NCBI GenBank assembly: GCA_947623455.1
Contig: OX392538.1
Span: forward strand, 310,001-374,000
Length of the DNA: 64,000 bases
Direction: 5' to 3'
DNA from: Mimachlamys varia
Taxonomy: Eukaryota > Mollusca > Bivalvia > Pectinida > Pectinidae
Made by a program: the position numbers and the translations under genes. The notes beneath the pieces are model-generated. The model ran no database searches. It had not been told where the DNA came from and was given only the letters and a program-made list of their open reading frames with translations. Of the stretch, positions 1 to 12,573 are shown one piece after another (position 1 is the first letter of the stretch; each line of letters begins with the position of its first letter).

Positions 1-60
1 TTTTGTGAAACCCATGATTACCACATAAAAAAAATACCGAAAATCCAAAAAAATATATAT

Positions 61-2117
61 TGTTGCATGATTAGTTGTGTGCCAGTATATTGTCGCATGA
101 TTAGTTGTGTACCAGTATGTTGTTGCATGATTAGTTGTGTACCAGTATATGGTTGCATGATTAGTTGTGTACCAGTATATGGTTGCATGATTAGTTGTGT
201 ACCAGTATATGGTTGCATGATTAGTTGTGTACCAGTATGTTGTTGCATAATTAGTTGTGTACCAGTATATGGTTGCATGATTAGTTGTGTACCAGTATAT
301 GGTTGCATGATTAGTTGTGTACCAGTATATGGTTGCATGATTAGTTGTGTACCAGTATATGGTTGCATGATTAGTTGTGTACCAGTACATGGTTGCATGA
401 TTAGTTGTGTACCAGTATATGGTTACATGATTAGTTGTGTACCAGTATATGGTTGCATGATTAGTTGTGTACCAGTATATGGTTGCATGATTAGTTGTGT
501 ACCAGTATGTTGTTGCATGATTATTTGTGTGCCAGTATGCTGTTGCATGATTAGTTGTGTACAAGTATATGGTTACATGATTAGTTGTGTACCAGTATGT
601 TGTTACATGATTAGTTGTGTACCAGTATGTTGTTGCATGATTAGTTGTGTACCAGTATGATGTTGCATTATTAGTTGTGTACCAGTATATGGTTGGATTA
701 TTAGTTGTGTACCAGTATATAATCGCATGATTAGTTGTGTACCAGTATGTCGTTGCATGATTAGTTGTGTACCAGTATGATGTTGCATGATTAGTTGTGT
801 ACCAGTATGATGTTGCATGATTAGTTGTGTACCAGTATGTTGTTGCATGATTAGTTGTGTGCCAGTATGTTGTTGCATGATTAGTTGTGTACCAGAATAT
901 GGTTACATGATTAGTTGTGTGCCAGTATGTTGTTGCATGATTAGTTGTGTACCAGAATATGGTTGCATGATTAGTTGTGTGCCAGTATGTTGTTGCATGA
1001 TTAGTTGTGTACCAGAATATGGTTGCATGATTAGTTGTGTGCCAGTATGTTGTTGCATGATTGGCTGTGTACCAGAATATGGTTGCATGATTAGTTGTGT
1101 GCCAGTATGTTGTTACATGATTAGTTGTGTACCAGTATGTTGTTACATGATTAGTTGTGTACCAGTATGTTGTTGCATGGTTAGTTGTGTACAAGTATGT
1201 TGTTGCATGATTGGTTGTGTACCAGGTTATGGTTACATGATTAGTTGTGTACCAGTATATGGTTGCATGATTAGTTGTGTTCCAGTATATGGTTGCATGA
1301 CTAGTTATGTACCTTTATATGGTTGCATGATTAGTTGTGTACCAGTATATGGTTACATGATTAGTTGTGTACCAGTTTATGGTTGCATGACTAGTTGTGT
1401 ACAAGTTTATGGTTGCATGATTAGTTGTGTACCAGTATATGGTTACATGATTAGTTGTGTACCAGTATGTTGTTGCGTGATTAGTTGTGTACCAGTATCT
1501 GGTTACATGATTAGTTGTGTACCAGTATGTTGTTGCATGATTAGTTGTGTACCACTATATGGTTACATGACTAGTTGTGTACCAGCGTATGGTTACATGA
1601 TTAGTTGTGTACCAGTATGTTGTTGCGTGATGAGTTGTGTACCAGTATCTGGTTACATGATTAGTTGTGTACCAGTAAATTGTTGAACAATTGGTTGTGT
1701 ACCAGTATATTGTTACATGATTAGTTGTGTACCAGTTTATGGTTACATGATTAGTTGTGTACCAGCGTATGGTTACATGATTAGTTGTGTACCAGTATGT
1801 TGTTGCGTGATTAGTTGTGTACCAGTATCTGGTTACATGATAAGTTGTGTACCAGTATGTTGTTGCATGATTAGTTGTGTACCAGTATGTTGTTGAACGA
1901 TTGGTTGTGTACCAGTATATGGTTACATGATTAGTTGTGTACCAGTATATGGTTGCATGACTAGTTGTGTTCCAGTATATGGTTGCATGACTAGTTGTGT
2001 ACCAGTATATGGTTGCATGATTAGTTGTGTACCAGTATGTTGTTGCATAATTAGTTGTATACAAATATATTGTTGCATGATTAGTTATATACCAGTATAT
2101 GGTTGCATGATTAGTTG
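61..2117. repeat. 30-bp minisatellite, left block (about 68 units)
   Basis: Exact 30-bp periodicity with unit core ATGATTAGTTGTGTACCAGT followed by a variable part (ATATGGTTGC, ATGTTGTTGC, ATGATGTTGC and similar). No indel is visible across the block, only substitutions. Because 30 is a multiple of 3, several frames stay open and give decapeptide repeats (MISCVPVYGC on +, YWYTTNHATI on -). I regard these as by-products, since there is no unique coding flank or signal peptide. The block is the left half of one array that continues at 3063; an LTR insertion separates the halves. Confidence 0.97.
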
Positions 2118-3062
2118 TGTAGTAGTGTCATTATTTGACAATATTGTTTTAATATGTTTTGTATTTTAACTATACGCGTTCGTATGTAACGGAAGTCAGC
2201 TTTCCGCGAAGTTTCATACTTTACGCGTTGCGGCAATAACTTTAGCGCGCGCGGGAAAATAGCACGTGAGATTGAGAGTAAGATAATGAGCGGATGTGAT
2301 GTAATGTGTTGTAAACCTGTTTGTCCGGTACGTATTGTCTATATATGGTATATGCGAGTGTTGAATGTTGGGTAGTTTACCTGGTGTGTTGGTCACTTTT
2401 GAATAGAGCGGTCAGAGAGACAACATCATACTCATTATTGACATCTAATAGCCAGCCTAGAATCTAAAAGAGTTAAACGTAAGTACATTTGTAAAAAATA
2501 TAAACGTAATTTAATATAGTATCTTTTGAATAATATATTTGATTAAAGGTAATATTTTTTTATTAAAAGTAAAGTTTGATATTTTGGAAATTCTGTTAAT
2601 TGAAATATCGGGCGTGGTCGTAGTAGGCGAGTGATTTCAATGAAGCATAGTTTTAATGTGTGCATTATTTTATTTATATAGTATACGTATACGCTGAACG
2701 AGTACAGAGGACTCGGCGGACAAAGTCCGGGAAAACCCTCTTCATACTGAAGAGGTGGGTATTTTTAAATAATTGTGATATCTGTAAATGATTATGTAAG
2801 CGCTGTTATTTCTATATCATATATAGATTGAACAAAACGGTTATAATGTATATACTCGTCAATCATAGTTAATGTAACTGACTACGGTCAGGGAGATACT
2901 TTGTCTCGTCGTATGATTGTGTAGGTACATTATTATGTATGTGTTTATTGTAATATGATGTATTTCATGTTACAGGTTTTTTTTATAAAGTATAATAAAT
3001 GACTACGTACACGAACCCAGGAGTTGTGTTATGATCAAGCCCAACATAAGACGACTATTACA
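2118..3062 (+). mobile_element. Solo LTR of an LTR retrotransposon inserted in the 30-bp array
   Basis: The 945-bp unique segment begins TGTAGTAGTGTC and ends GACTATTACA. Its ends are imperfect inverted repeats (TGTARTAGT) with canonical TG...CA termini. The 4 bases GTTG flank both sides (2114-2117 and 3063-3066), and one copy plus the flanks rebuilds a continuous array unit, so this is a target-site duplication. With a shared A it could be read as 5 bp (AGTTG). An AATAAA at 2994-2999 near the right end favours + orientation. There is no internal gag/pol, so it is a solo LTR. The superfamily (for example Gypsy) is not determinable here. Confidence 0.82.
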
Positions 3063-6000
3063 GTTGTGTTCCAGTATATGGTTGCATGATTAGTTGTGTA
3101 CCAGTATACTGTTGCATGATTAGTTGTGTACCAGTATGTTGTGGCATGATTAGTTATGTACCAGTATATGATTACATGATTAGTTGTGTACCAGTATATG
3201 GTTACATGATTAGTTGTGTACCAGTATATGGTTACATGATTAGTTGTGTACCAGTATATGGTTGGATGATTAGTTGTGTACCAGTATGTTGTTGCATGAT
3301 TAGTTGTGTACCAGTGCATGGTTGCATGATTGATTATGTACCAGTATAAGGTTACATGATTAGTTGTGTACCAGTATATGGTTACATGATTAGTTGTGTA
3401 CCAGTATATGGTTGGATGATTAGTTGTGTACCAGTACGTTGTTGCATGATTAGTTGTGTACCAGTATATGGTTGCATGATTAGTTGTGTACCAGTATATG
3501 GTTGCATGATTAGTTGTGTACCAGTATATGGTTGCATGATTAGTTGTGTACCAGTATATGGTTGAATGATTAGTTGTGTACCAGTATGTTGTTGCATAAT
3601 TAGTTGTGTACCAGTATATGGTTGCATGATTAGTTGTGTACCAGTATATGGTTGCATGATTAGTTGTGTACCAGTATATGGTTGCATGATTAGTTGTGTA
3701 CCAGTATATGGTTGCATGATTAGTTGTGTACCAGTATTTGGTTACATGATTAGTTGTGTACCAGTATATGGTTGCATGATTAGTTGTGTACCAGTATATG
3801 GTTGCATGATTAGTTGTGTACCAGTATGTTGTTGCATGATTATTTGTGTGCCAGTATGCTGTTGCATGATTAGTTGTGTACAAGTATATGGTTACATGAT
3901 TAGTTGTGTACCAGTATATGGTTGCATGATTAGTTGTGTGCCAGTATGTTGTTGCATGATTAGTTGTGTACCAGTATGTTGTTACATAATTAGTTGTCTA
4001 CCCGTATGTTGTTGCATGATTAGTTGTGTACCAGTATGATGTTGCATTATTAGTTGTGTACCAGTATATGGTTGGATTATTAGTTGTGTACCAGTATATA
4101 ATCGCATGATTAGTTGTGTACCAGTATGTCGTTGCATGATTAGTTGTGTACCAGTATGATGTTGCATGATTAGTTGTGTACCAGTATGATGTTGCATGAT
4201 TAGTTGTGCACCAGTATGTTGTTGCATGATTAGTTGTGTGTCAGTATGTTGTTGCATGATTAGTTGTGTACCAGAATATGGTTACATGATTAGTTGTGGG
4301 CCAGTATGTTGTTGCATGATTAGTTGTGTACCAGAATATGGTTGCATGATTAGTTGTGTACCAGTATGTTGTTGCATGATTAGTTGTGTACCAGAATATG
4401 GTTGCATGATTAGTTGTGTGCCAGTATGTTGTTGCATGATTGGCTGTGTACCAGAATATGGTTGCATGATTAGTTGCGTACCAGTATATGGTTGCATGAT
4501 TAGTTGTGTTCCAGTATATGGTTGCATGATTAGTTGTGTACCAGTATATGGTTGCATGATTAGTTGTGTACCAGTATATGGTTACATGATTAGTTGTGTA
4601 CCAGTATATGGTTGCATGACTAGTTGTGTACCAGTTTATGGTTGCATGATTAGTTGTGTACCAGTGTATGGTTACATGATTAGTTGTGTACCAGTATGTT
4701 GTTGCGTGATTAGTTGTGTACCAGTATCTGGTTACATGATTAGTTGTGTACCAGTATGTTGTTGCATGATTAGTTGTGTACCACTATATGGTTACATGAC
4801 TAGTTGGGTACCAGCGTATGGTTACATGATTAGTTGTGTACCAGTATGTTGTTGCATGATTAGTTGTCTACCAGTATGTTGTTGCATGATTAGTTGTGTA
4901 CCAGTATGATGTTGCATTATTAGTTGTGTACCAGTATATGGTTGGATTATTAGTTGTGTACCAGTATATAATCGCATGATTAGTTGTGTACCAGTATGTC
5001 GTTGCATGATTAGTTGTGTACCAGTATGATGTTGCATGATTAGTTGTGTACCAGTATGATGTTGCATGATTAGTTGTGCACCAGTATGTTGTTGCGTGAT
5101 TAGTTGTGTACCAGTATCTGGTTACATGATTAGTTGTGTACCAGTATGTTGTTGCGTGATTAGTTGTGTACCAGTATCTGGTTACATGATTAGTTGTGTA
5201 CCAGTATGTTGTTGCATGATTAGTTGTGTACCACTATATGGTTACATGACTAGTTGGGTACCAGCGTATGTTTACATGATTAGTTGTGTACCAGTATGTT
5301 GTTGCGTGATTAGTTGTGTACCAGCATCTGGTTACATGATTAGTTGTGTACCAGTATATTGTTGAACAATTGGTTGTGTACCAGTATATTGTTACATGAT
5401 TAGTTGTGTGCCAGTTTATGGTTACATGATTAGTTGTGTACCAGCGTATGGTTACATGATTAGTTGTGTACCAGTATGTTGTTGCGTGATTAGTTGTGTA
5501 CCAGTATCTGGTTACATGATTAGTTGTGTACCAGTATGTTGTTGCATGATTAGTTGTGTACCAGAATGTTGTTGAACGATTGGTTGTGTACCAGTATATG
5601 GTTACATGATTAGTTGTGTACCAGTATATGGTTACATGACTAGTTGTGTTCCAGTATATGGTTGCATGACTAGTTGTGTACCAGTATATGGTTGCATGAT
5701 TAGTTGTGTACAAGTATGTTGTTGAACGATTAGTTGTGTACCAGTATATGGTTACATGATTAGTTGTGTACCAGTATATGGTTGCATGATTAGTTGTGTT
5801 CCAGTATATGGTTACATGATTAGTTGTGTACCAGTATGTTGTTGCATGATTGGTTGTGTACCAGTTTGTTGTTGCATGATTAGTTGTGCACCATTATATG
5901 GTTGCATGATTAGTTGTGTACCAGTATATGGTTGCATGATTAGTTGTGTACCAGTATGTTGTTGCATGATTAGTTGTATACAAATATATTGTTGCATGAT

Positions 6001-9000
6001 TAGTTATATACCAGTATATGGTTGCATGATTAGTTGTGTTCCAGTATATGGTTGCATGATTAGTTGTGTACCAGTATACTGTTGCATGATTAGTTGTGTA
6101 CCAGTATGTTGTTGCATGATTAGTTATGTACCAGTATATGATTACATGATTAGTTGTGTACCAGTATATGGTTACATGATTAGTTGTGTACCAGTATATG
6201 GTTACATGATTAGTTGTGTACCAGTATATGGTTGGATGATTAGTTGTGTACCAGTATGTTGTTGCATGATTGGTTGTGTACCAGTGTATGGTTGCATGAT
6301 TGATTATGTACCAGTATATGGTTACATGATTAGATGTGTACCAGTATATGGTTACATGATTAGCTGTGTACCAGTATATAATCGCATGATTAGTTGTGTA
6401 CCAGTATGTTGTTGCATGATTAGTTTTGTACCAGTATGATGTTGCATGATTAGTTGTGTACCAGTATGATGTTGCATGATTAGTTGTGTACCAGTATGTT
6501 GTTGCATGATTAGTTGTGTGCCAGTATGTTGTTGCATGATTAGTTATGTACCAGTATATGATTACATGATTAGTTGAGTACCAGTACATGGTTACATGAT
6601 TAGTTGTGTACCAGTATATGGTTACATGATTAGTTGTGTACCAGTATATGGTTGGATGATTAGTTGTGTACCAGTATGTTGTTGCATGATTGGTTGTGTA
6701 CCAGTGTATGGTTGCATGATTAGTTGTGTACCAGTATATGGTTACATGACTAGTTGTGTTCCAGTATATGGTTGCATGACTAGTTGTGTACCAGTATATG
6801 GTTGCATGATTAGTTGTGTACAAGTATGTTGTTGAACGATTAGTTGTGTACCAGTATATGGTTACATGATTAGTTGTGTACCAGTATATGGTTGCATGAT
6901 TAGTTGTGTTCCAGTATATGGTTACATGATTAGTTGTGTACCAGTATGTTGTTGCATGATTGGTTGTGTACCAGTATGTTGTTGCATGATTAGTTGTGTT
7001 CCAGTATATGGTTGCATGATTAGTTGTGTACCAGTATACTGTTGCATGATTAGTTGTGTACCAGTATGTTGTTGCATGATTAGTTATGTACCAGTATATG
7101 ATTACATGATTAGTTGTGTACCAGTATATGGTTACATGATTAGTTGTGTACCAGTATATGGTTACATGATTAGTTGTGTACCAGTATATGGTTGGATGAT
7201 TAGTTGTGTACCAGTATGTTGTTGCATGATTGGTTGTGTACCAGTGTATGGTTGCATGATTGATTATGTACCAGTATAATGTTGCATGATTAGTTGTGTA
7301 CCAGTATATGGTTACATGATTAGATGTGTACCAGTATATGGTTACATGATTAGCTGTGTACCAGTATATAATCGCATGATTAGTTGTGTACCAGTATGTT
7401 GTTGCATGATTAGTTTTGTACCAGTATGATGTTGCATGATTAGTTGTGTACCAGTATGATGTTGCATGATTAGTTGTGTACCAGTATGTTGTTGCATGAT
7501 TAGTTGTGTGCCAGTATGTTGTTGCATGATTAGTTATGTACCAGTATATGATTACATGATTAGTTGAGTACCAGTACATGGTTACATGATTAGTTGTGTA
7601 CCAGTATATGGTTACATGATTAGTTGTGTACCAGTATATGGTTGGATGATTAGTTGTGTACCAGTATGTTGTTGCATGATTGGTTGTGTACCAGTGTATG
7701 GTTGCATGATTGATTATGTACCAGTATATGGTTACATGATTAGTTGTGTACCAGTATATGGTTACATGATTAGTTGTGTACCAGTATATGGTTGGATGAT
7801 TAGTTGTGTACCAGTATGTTGTTGCATGATTAGTTGTGTACCAGTATATGGTTGCATGATTAGTTGTGTACCAGTATATGGTTGCATTATAAGTTGTGTA
7901 CCAGTATATGGTTGCATGATTAGTTGTGTACCAGTATGTTGTTGCATAATTAGTTGTGTACCAGTATATGGTTGCATGATTAGTTGTGTACCAGTATATG
8001 GTTGCATGATTAGTTGTGTACCAGTATATGGTTGCATAATTAGTTGTGTACCAGTATATGGTTGCATGATTAGTTGTGTACCAGTATATGGTTGCATGAT
8101 TAGTTGTGTACCAGTACATGGTTGCATTATTAGTTGTGTACCAGTATATGGTTACATGATTAGTTGTGCACAGTATATGGTTGCATGATTAGTTGTGTAC
8201 CAGTATATGGTTGCATGATTAGTTGTGTACCAGTATAATGTTGCATGATTAGTTGTGTACCAGTATGTTGTTACATGATTAGTTGTGTACCAGTATGTTG
8301 TTACATGATTAGTTGTGTACCAGTATGTTGTTGTATGATTAGTTGTGTACCAGTATGATGTTGCATTATTATTTGTTTACCAGTATATGGTTGGATTATT
8401 AGTTGTGTACCAGTATCTAATCGCATGATTAGTTGTGTACCAGTATGTTGTTGCATGATTAGTTGTGTACCAGTATGATGTTGCATGATTAGTTGTGTAC
8501 CAGTATGATGTTGCATGATTAGTTGAGTACCAGTATGTTGCTGCATGATTAGTTGTGTGCCAGTATGTTGTTGCATGATTAGTTGTGTACCAGAATATGG
8601 TTGCATGATTAGTTGTGTGCCAGTATGTTGCTGCATGATTGGCTGTGTACCAGAATATGGTTGCATGATTAGTTGTGTGCCAGTATGTTGTTACATGATT
8701 AGTTGTGTGTCAGTATGTTGTTGCATGATTGGTTGTGTACCAGTATATGGTTACATGATTAGTTGTGTACCAGTATATGGTTGCATGACTAGTTGTGTAC
8801 CAGTTTATGGTTGCATGATTAGTTGTGTACCAGTATATGGTTACATGATTAGTTGTGTACCAGTAAATGGTTGCATGACTAGTTCTGTACCAGTTTATGG
8901 TTGCATGATTAGTTGTGTACCAGTGTATGGTTACATGATTAGTTGTGTACCCGTATGTTGTTGTGTGATTAGTTGTGTACCAGTATCTGGTTACATGATT

Positions 9001-12000
9001 AGTTGTGTACAAGTATGTGGTTGCATGATTAGTTGTGTACCAGTATATGGTTACATGGCTGGTTGTGTTCCAGTATATGGTTGCATGACTAGTTGTGTAC
9101 CAGTATATGGTTGCATGATTAGTTGTGTACCAGTATATTGTTGAACGATTGGTTGTGTACCAGTATATTGTTACATGATTAGTTGTGTACCAGTTTATGG
9201 TTACATAATTAGTTGTGTACCAGCGTATGGTTACATGATTAGTTGTGTACCAGTATGTTGTTGCGTGATTAGTTGTGTACCAGTATCTGGTTACATGATT
9301 AGCTGTGTACCAGTATGTTGTTGCATGATAAGTTGTGTACCAGTATGTCGTTGAACGATTGGTTGTGTACCAGTATATGGTTACATGATTAGTTGTGTAC
9401 CAGTATATGGTTGCATGACTAGTTGTGTTCCAGTATATGGTTGCATGACTAGTTGTGTACCAGTATATGGTTGCATGATTAGTTGTGTACCAGTATGTTG
9501 TTGAACGATTAGTTGTGTACCAGTGTATGGTTACATGATTAGTTGTGTACCAGTATGTTGTTGCGTGATTAGTTGTGTACCAGTATCTGGTTACATGATT
9601 AGTTGTGTACCAGTATGTTGTTGCATGATTAGTTGTGTACCAGTATGTTGTTGAACGATTGGTTGTGTACCAGTATATGGTTACATGATTAGTTGTGTAC
9701 CAGTATATAGTTGCATGACTAGTTGTGTTCCAGTATAAGGTTGCATGACTAGTTGTGTACCAGTATATGGTTGCATGATTAGTTGTGTACCAGTATGTTG
9801 TTGAACGATTAGTTGTGTACCAGTATATGGTTACATGATTTGTTGTGTACCAGTATATGGTTACATGATTAGTTGTGTACCAGTATATGGTTGCATGATT
9901 AGTTGTGTTCCAGTATATGGTTACATGATTAGTTGTGTACCAGTATGTTGTTGCATGATTGGTTGTGTACCAGTATGTTGTTGCATGATTAGTTGTGTTC
10001 CAGTATATGGTTGCATGATTAGTTGTGTACCAGTATACTGTTGCATGATTAGTTGTGTACCAGTATGTTGTTGCATGATTAGTTATGTACCAGTATATGA
10101 TTACATGATTAGTTGTGTACCAGTATATGGTTACATGATTAGTTGTGTACCAGTATATGGTTACATGATTAGTTGTGTACCAGTATATGGTTGGATGATT
10201 AGTTGTGTACCAGTATGTTGTTGCATGATTGGTTGTGTACCAGTGTATGGTTGCATGATTGATTATGTACCAGTATGTTGTTGCATGATTAGTTGTGTAC
10301 CAGTATATGGTTACATGATTAGATGTGTACCAGTATATGGTTACATGATTAGCTGTGTACCAGTATATAATCGCATGATTAGTTGTGTACCAGTATGTTG
10401 TTGCATGATTAGTTTTGTACCAGTATGATGTTGCATGATTAGTTGTGTACCAGTATGATGTTGCATGATTAGTTGTGTACCAGTATGTTGTTGCATGATT
10501 AGTTGTGTGCCAGTATGTTGTTGCATGATTAGTTATGTACCAGTATATGATTACATGATTAGTTGAGTACCAGTACATGGTTACATGATTAGTTGTGTAC
10601 CAGTATATGGTTACATGATTAGTTGTGTACCAGTATATGGTTGGATGATTAGTTGTGTACCAGTATGTTGTTGCATGATTGGTTGTGTACCAGTGTATGG
10701 TTGCATGATTGATTATGTACCAGTATATGGTTACATGATTAGTTGTGTACCAGTATATGGTTACATGATTAGTTGTGTACCAGTATATGGTTGCATGATT
10801 AGTTGTGTACCAGTATGTTGTTGCATAATTAGTTGTGTACCAGTATATGGTTGCATGATTAGTTGTGTACCAGTATATGGTTGCATGATTAGTTGTGTAC
10901 CAGTATATGGTTGCATGATTAGTTGTGTACCAGTATATGGTTGCATGATTAGTTGTGCACCAGTATATGGTTGCATGATTAGTTGTGTACCAGTACATGG
11001 TTGCATGATTAGTTGTGTACCAGTATATGGTTACATGATTAGTTGTGTACCAGTATATGGTTGCATGATTAGTTGTGTACCAGTATATGGTTGCATGATT
11101 AGTTGTGTACCAGTATGTTGTTGCATGATTATCTGTGTGCCAGTATGCTGTTGCATGATTAGTTGTGTACAAGTATATGGTTACATGATTAGTTGTGTAC
11201 CAGTATGTTGTTACATGATTAGTTGTGTACCAGTATGTTGTTGCATGATTAGTTGTGTACCAGTATGATGTTGCATTATTAGTTGTGTACCAGTATATGG
11301 TTGGATTATTAGTTGTGTACCAGTATATAATCGCATGATTAGTTGTGTACCAGTATGTCGTTGCATGATTAGTTGTGTACCAGTATGATGTTGCATGATT
11401 AGTTGTGTACCAGTATGATGTTGCATGATTAGTTGTGTACCAGTATGTTGTTGCATGATTATCTGTGTGCCAGTATGTTGTTACATGATTAGTTGTGTAC
11501 CAGAATATGGTTGCATGATTAGTTGTGTACCAGTATATGGTTGCATGATTAGTTGTGTACCAGTAAATGGTTGTATGATTAGTTGTGTACCAGTATGTTG
11601 TTGCATGATTATTTGTGTACCAGTATATGGTTGCACGATTAGTTGTGTACCAGTATGATGTTGCATGATTAGTTGTGTACCAGTATGTCGTTGCATGATT
11701 AGTTGTGTACCAGTATGATGTTGCATGATTAGTTGTGTACCAGTATGATGTTGCATGATTAGTTGTGTACCAGTATGTTGTTGCATGATTATCTGTGTGC
11801 CAGTATGTTGTTACATGATTAGTTGTGTACCAGAATATGGTTGCATGATTAGTTGTGTACCAGAATATGGTTGCATGATTAGTTGTGTACCAGTATATGG
11901 TTGCATGATTAGTTGTGTACCAGTATATGGTTGTATGATTAGTTGTGTACCAGTATGTTGTTGCATGATTATTTGTGTACCAGTATATGGTTGCACGATT

Positions 12001-12016
12001 AGTTGTGTACCAGTAT
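3063..12016. repeat. 30-bp minisatellite, right block (about 298 units)
   Basis: Continuation of the same 30-bp array, in register with the left block after removal of the LTR and one target-site copy. About 8.95 kb shows a single 1-bp deletion near 8169-8170 (GTGCACAGT instead of GTGCACCAGT). Higher-order structure is visible: the rare variant TTAGATGTGTACC recurs near 6332, 7322 and 10321, that is 990 bp (33 units) and then about 3.0 kb apart, together with its neighbouring variants. The - strand frame giving YWYTTNHATI is open for 1107 codons (12033 to 8710) and 741 codons (8119 to 5894). The array ends abruptly just before TTCTATTTTCCAC. Confidence 0.97.
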
Positions 12017-12399
12017 AGTTCTATTTTCCACATGTGTTGTTGGCAGTTTATTTCGCTGTCTGTATAGCAAGCTGTGTAGACACAAATTAGGAAAAGGCAA
12101 AATTATTTTTGAAATATTTGAAACCAAAATAGTCCACTTGTCCATACTGACGCCAATTTAAGTGCTGATGCTATGTTTTTAGATTTCGAAAGGCATGATA
12201 TTATAGGCTATTATTCACTGCACTCTTCTACCTAGTTGTATACATCACAAGTTATTGGCTTGATCTGGGAGGAAAAGTCCAGTGTCCGAGTCATTTACAA
12301 TTAAAATATAATTAAATTGATTATCTCATTATTTGGGATGAATAACTAGCAGTTATGGATGTATTATTATAGTACTGAATACCTTTTATAATCAGCAGG
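12017..12399 (+). other. Unique sequence upstream of the SLC23 coding start (presumed 5' UTR/promoter)
   Basis: AT-rich unique DNA between the 30-bp array and the first recognised coding exon. No repeat or convincing core promoter motif was identified. CAG at 12394-12396, within TAATCAGCAGG just before the ATG, could be a 3' splice site, so an untranslated upstream exon is possible. An in-frame TGA at 12376-12378 limits N-terminal extension within this exon. Confidence 0.4.
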
Positions 12400-12573
12400 A
12401 TGATAAATAGCAAAAAGCCGACGACTTCCCCAACGGTTGATACAGAACTGGAGGAGAAATTCCTCCAAAATGACCCAGCCGAGGTGACAATCGAACGTGA
12501 GCCCATCCCTGCACTATTATACAACGTATCCGACAGAATTCCAGTCCATCTTGCAATTTTCTTTGCCTTACAG
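12400..12573 (+). CDS. SLC23: SLC23 exon 1 (residues 1-58)
   Basis: Starts at ATG 12400, which has an in-frame TGA 24 bases upstream. Encodes a hydrophilic cytosolic N-terminus (Glu/Thr rich, residues 1-38) and then YNVSDRIPVHLAIFFALQ, matching the family pattern YKIEDVPPWYL...GFQ that enters TM1. The donor is CAG|GTAATG at 12574, phase 0. A 148-residue open frame on the other strand here is the antisense shadow of this exon. Confidence 0.85.

Noticed and set aside
5894..12033. Very long open frames (741 and 1107 codons, minus strand) with YWYTTNHATI repeats
   Set aside because: They follow from a 30-bp period with few stop-adjacent changes. There is no signal peptide, unique domain, promoter or non-repeat coding flank. 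Not annotated as genes, but kept as a testable point under findings.
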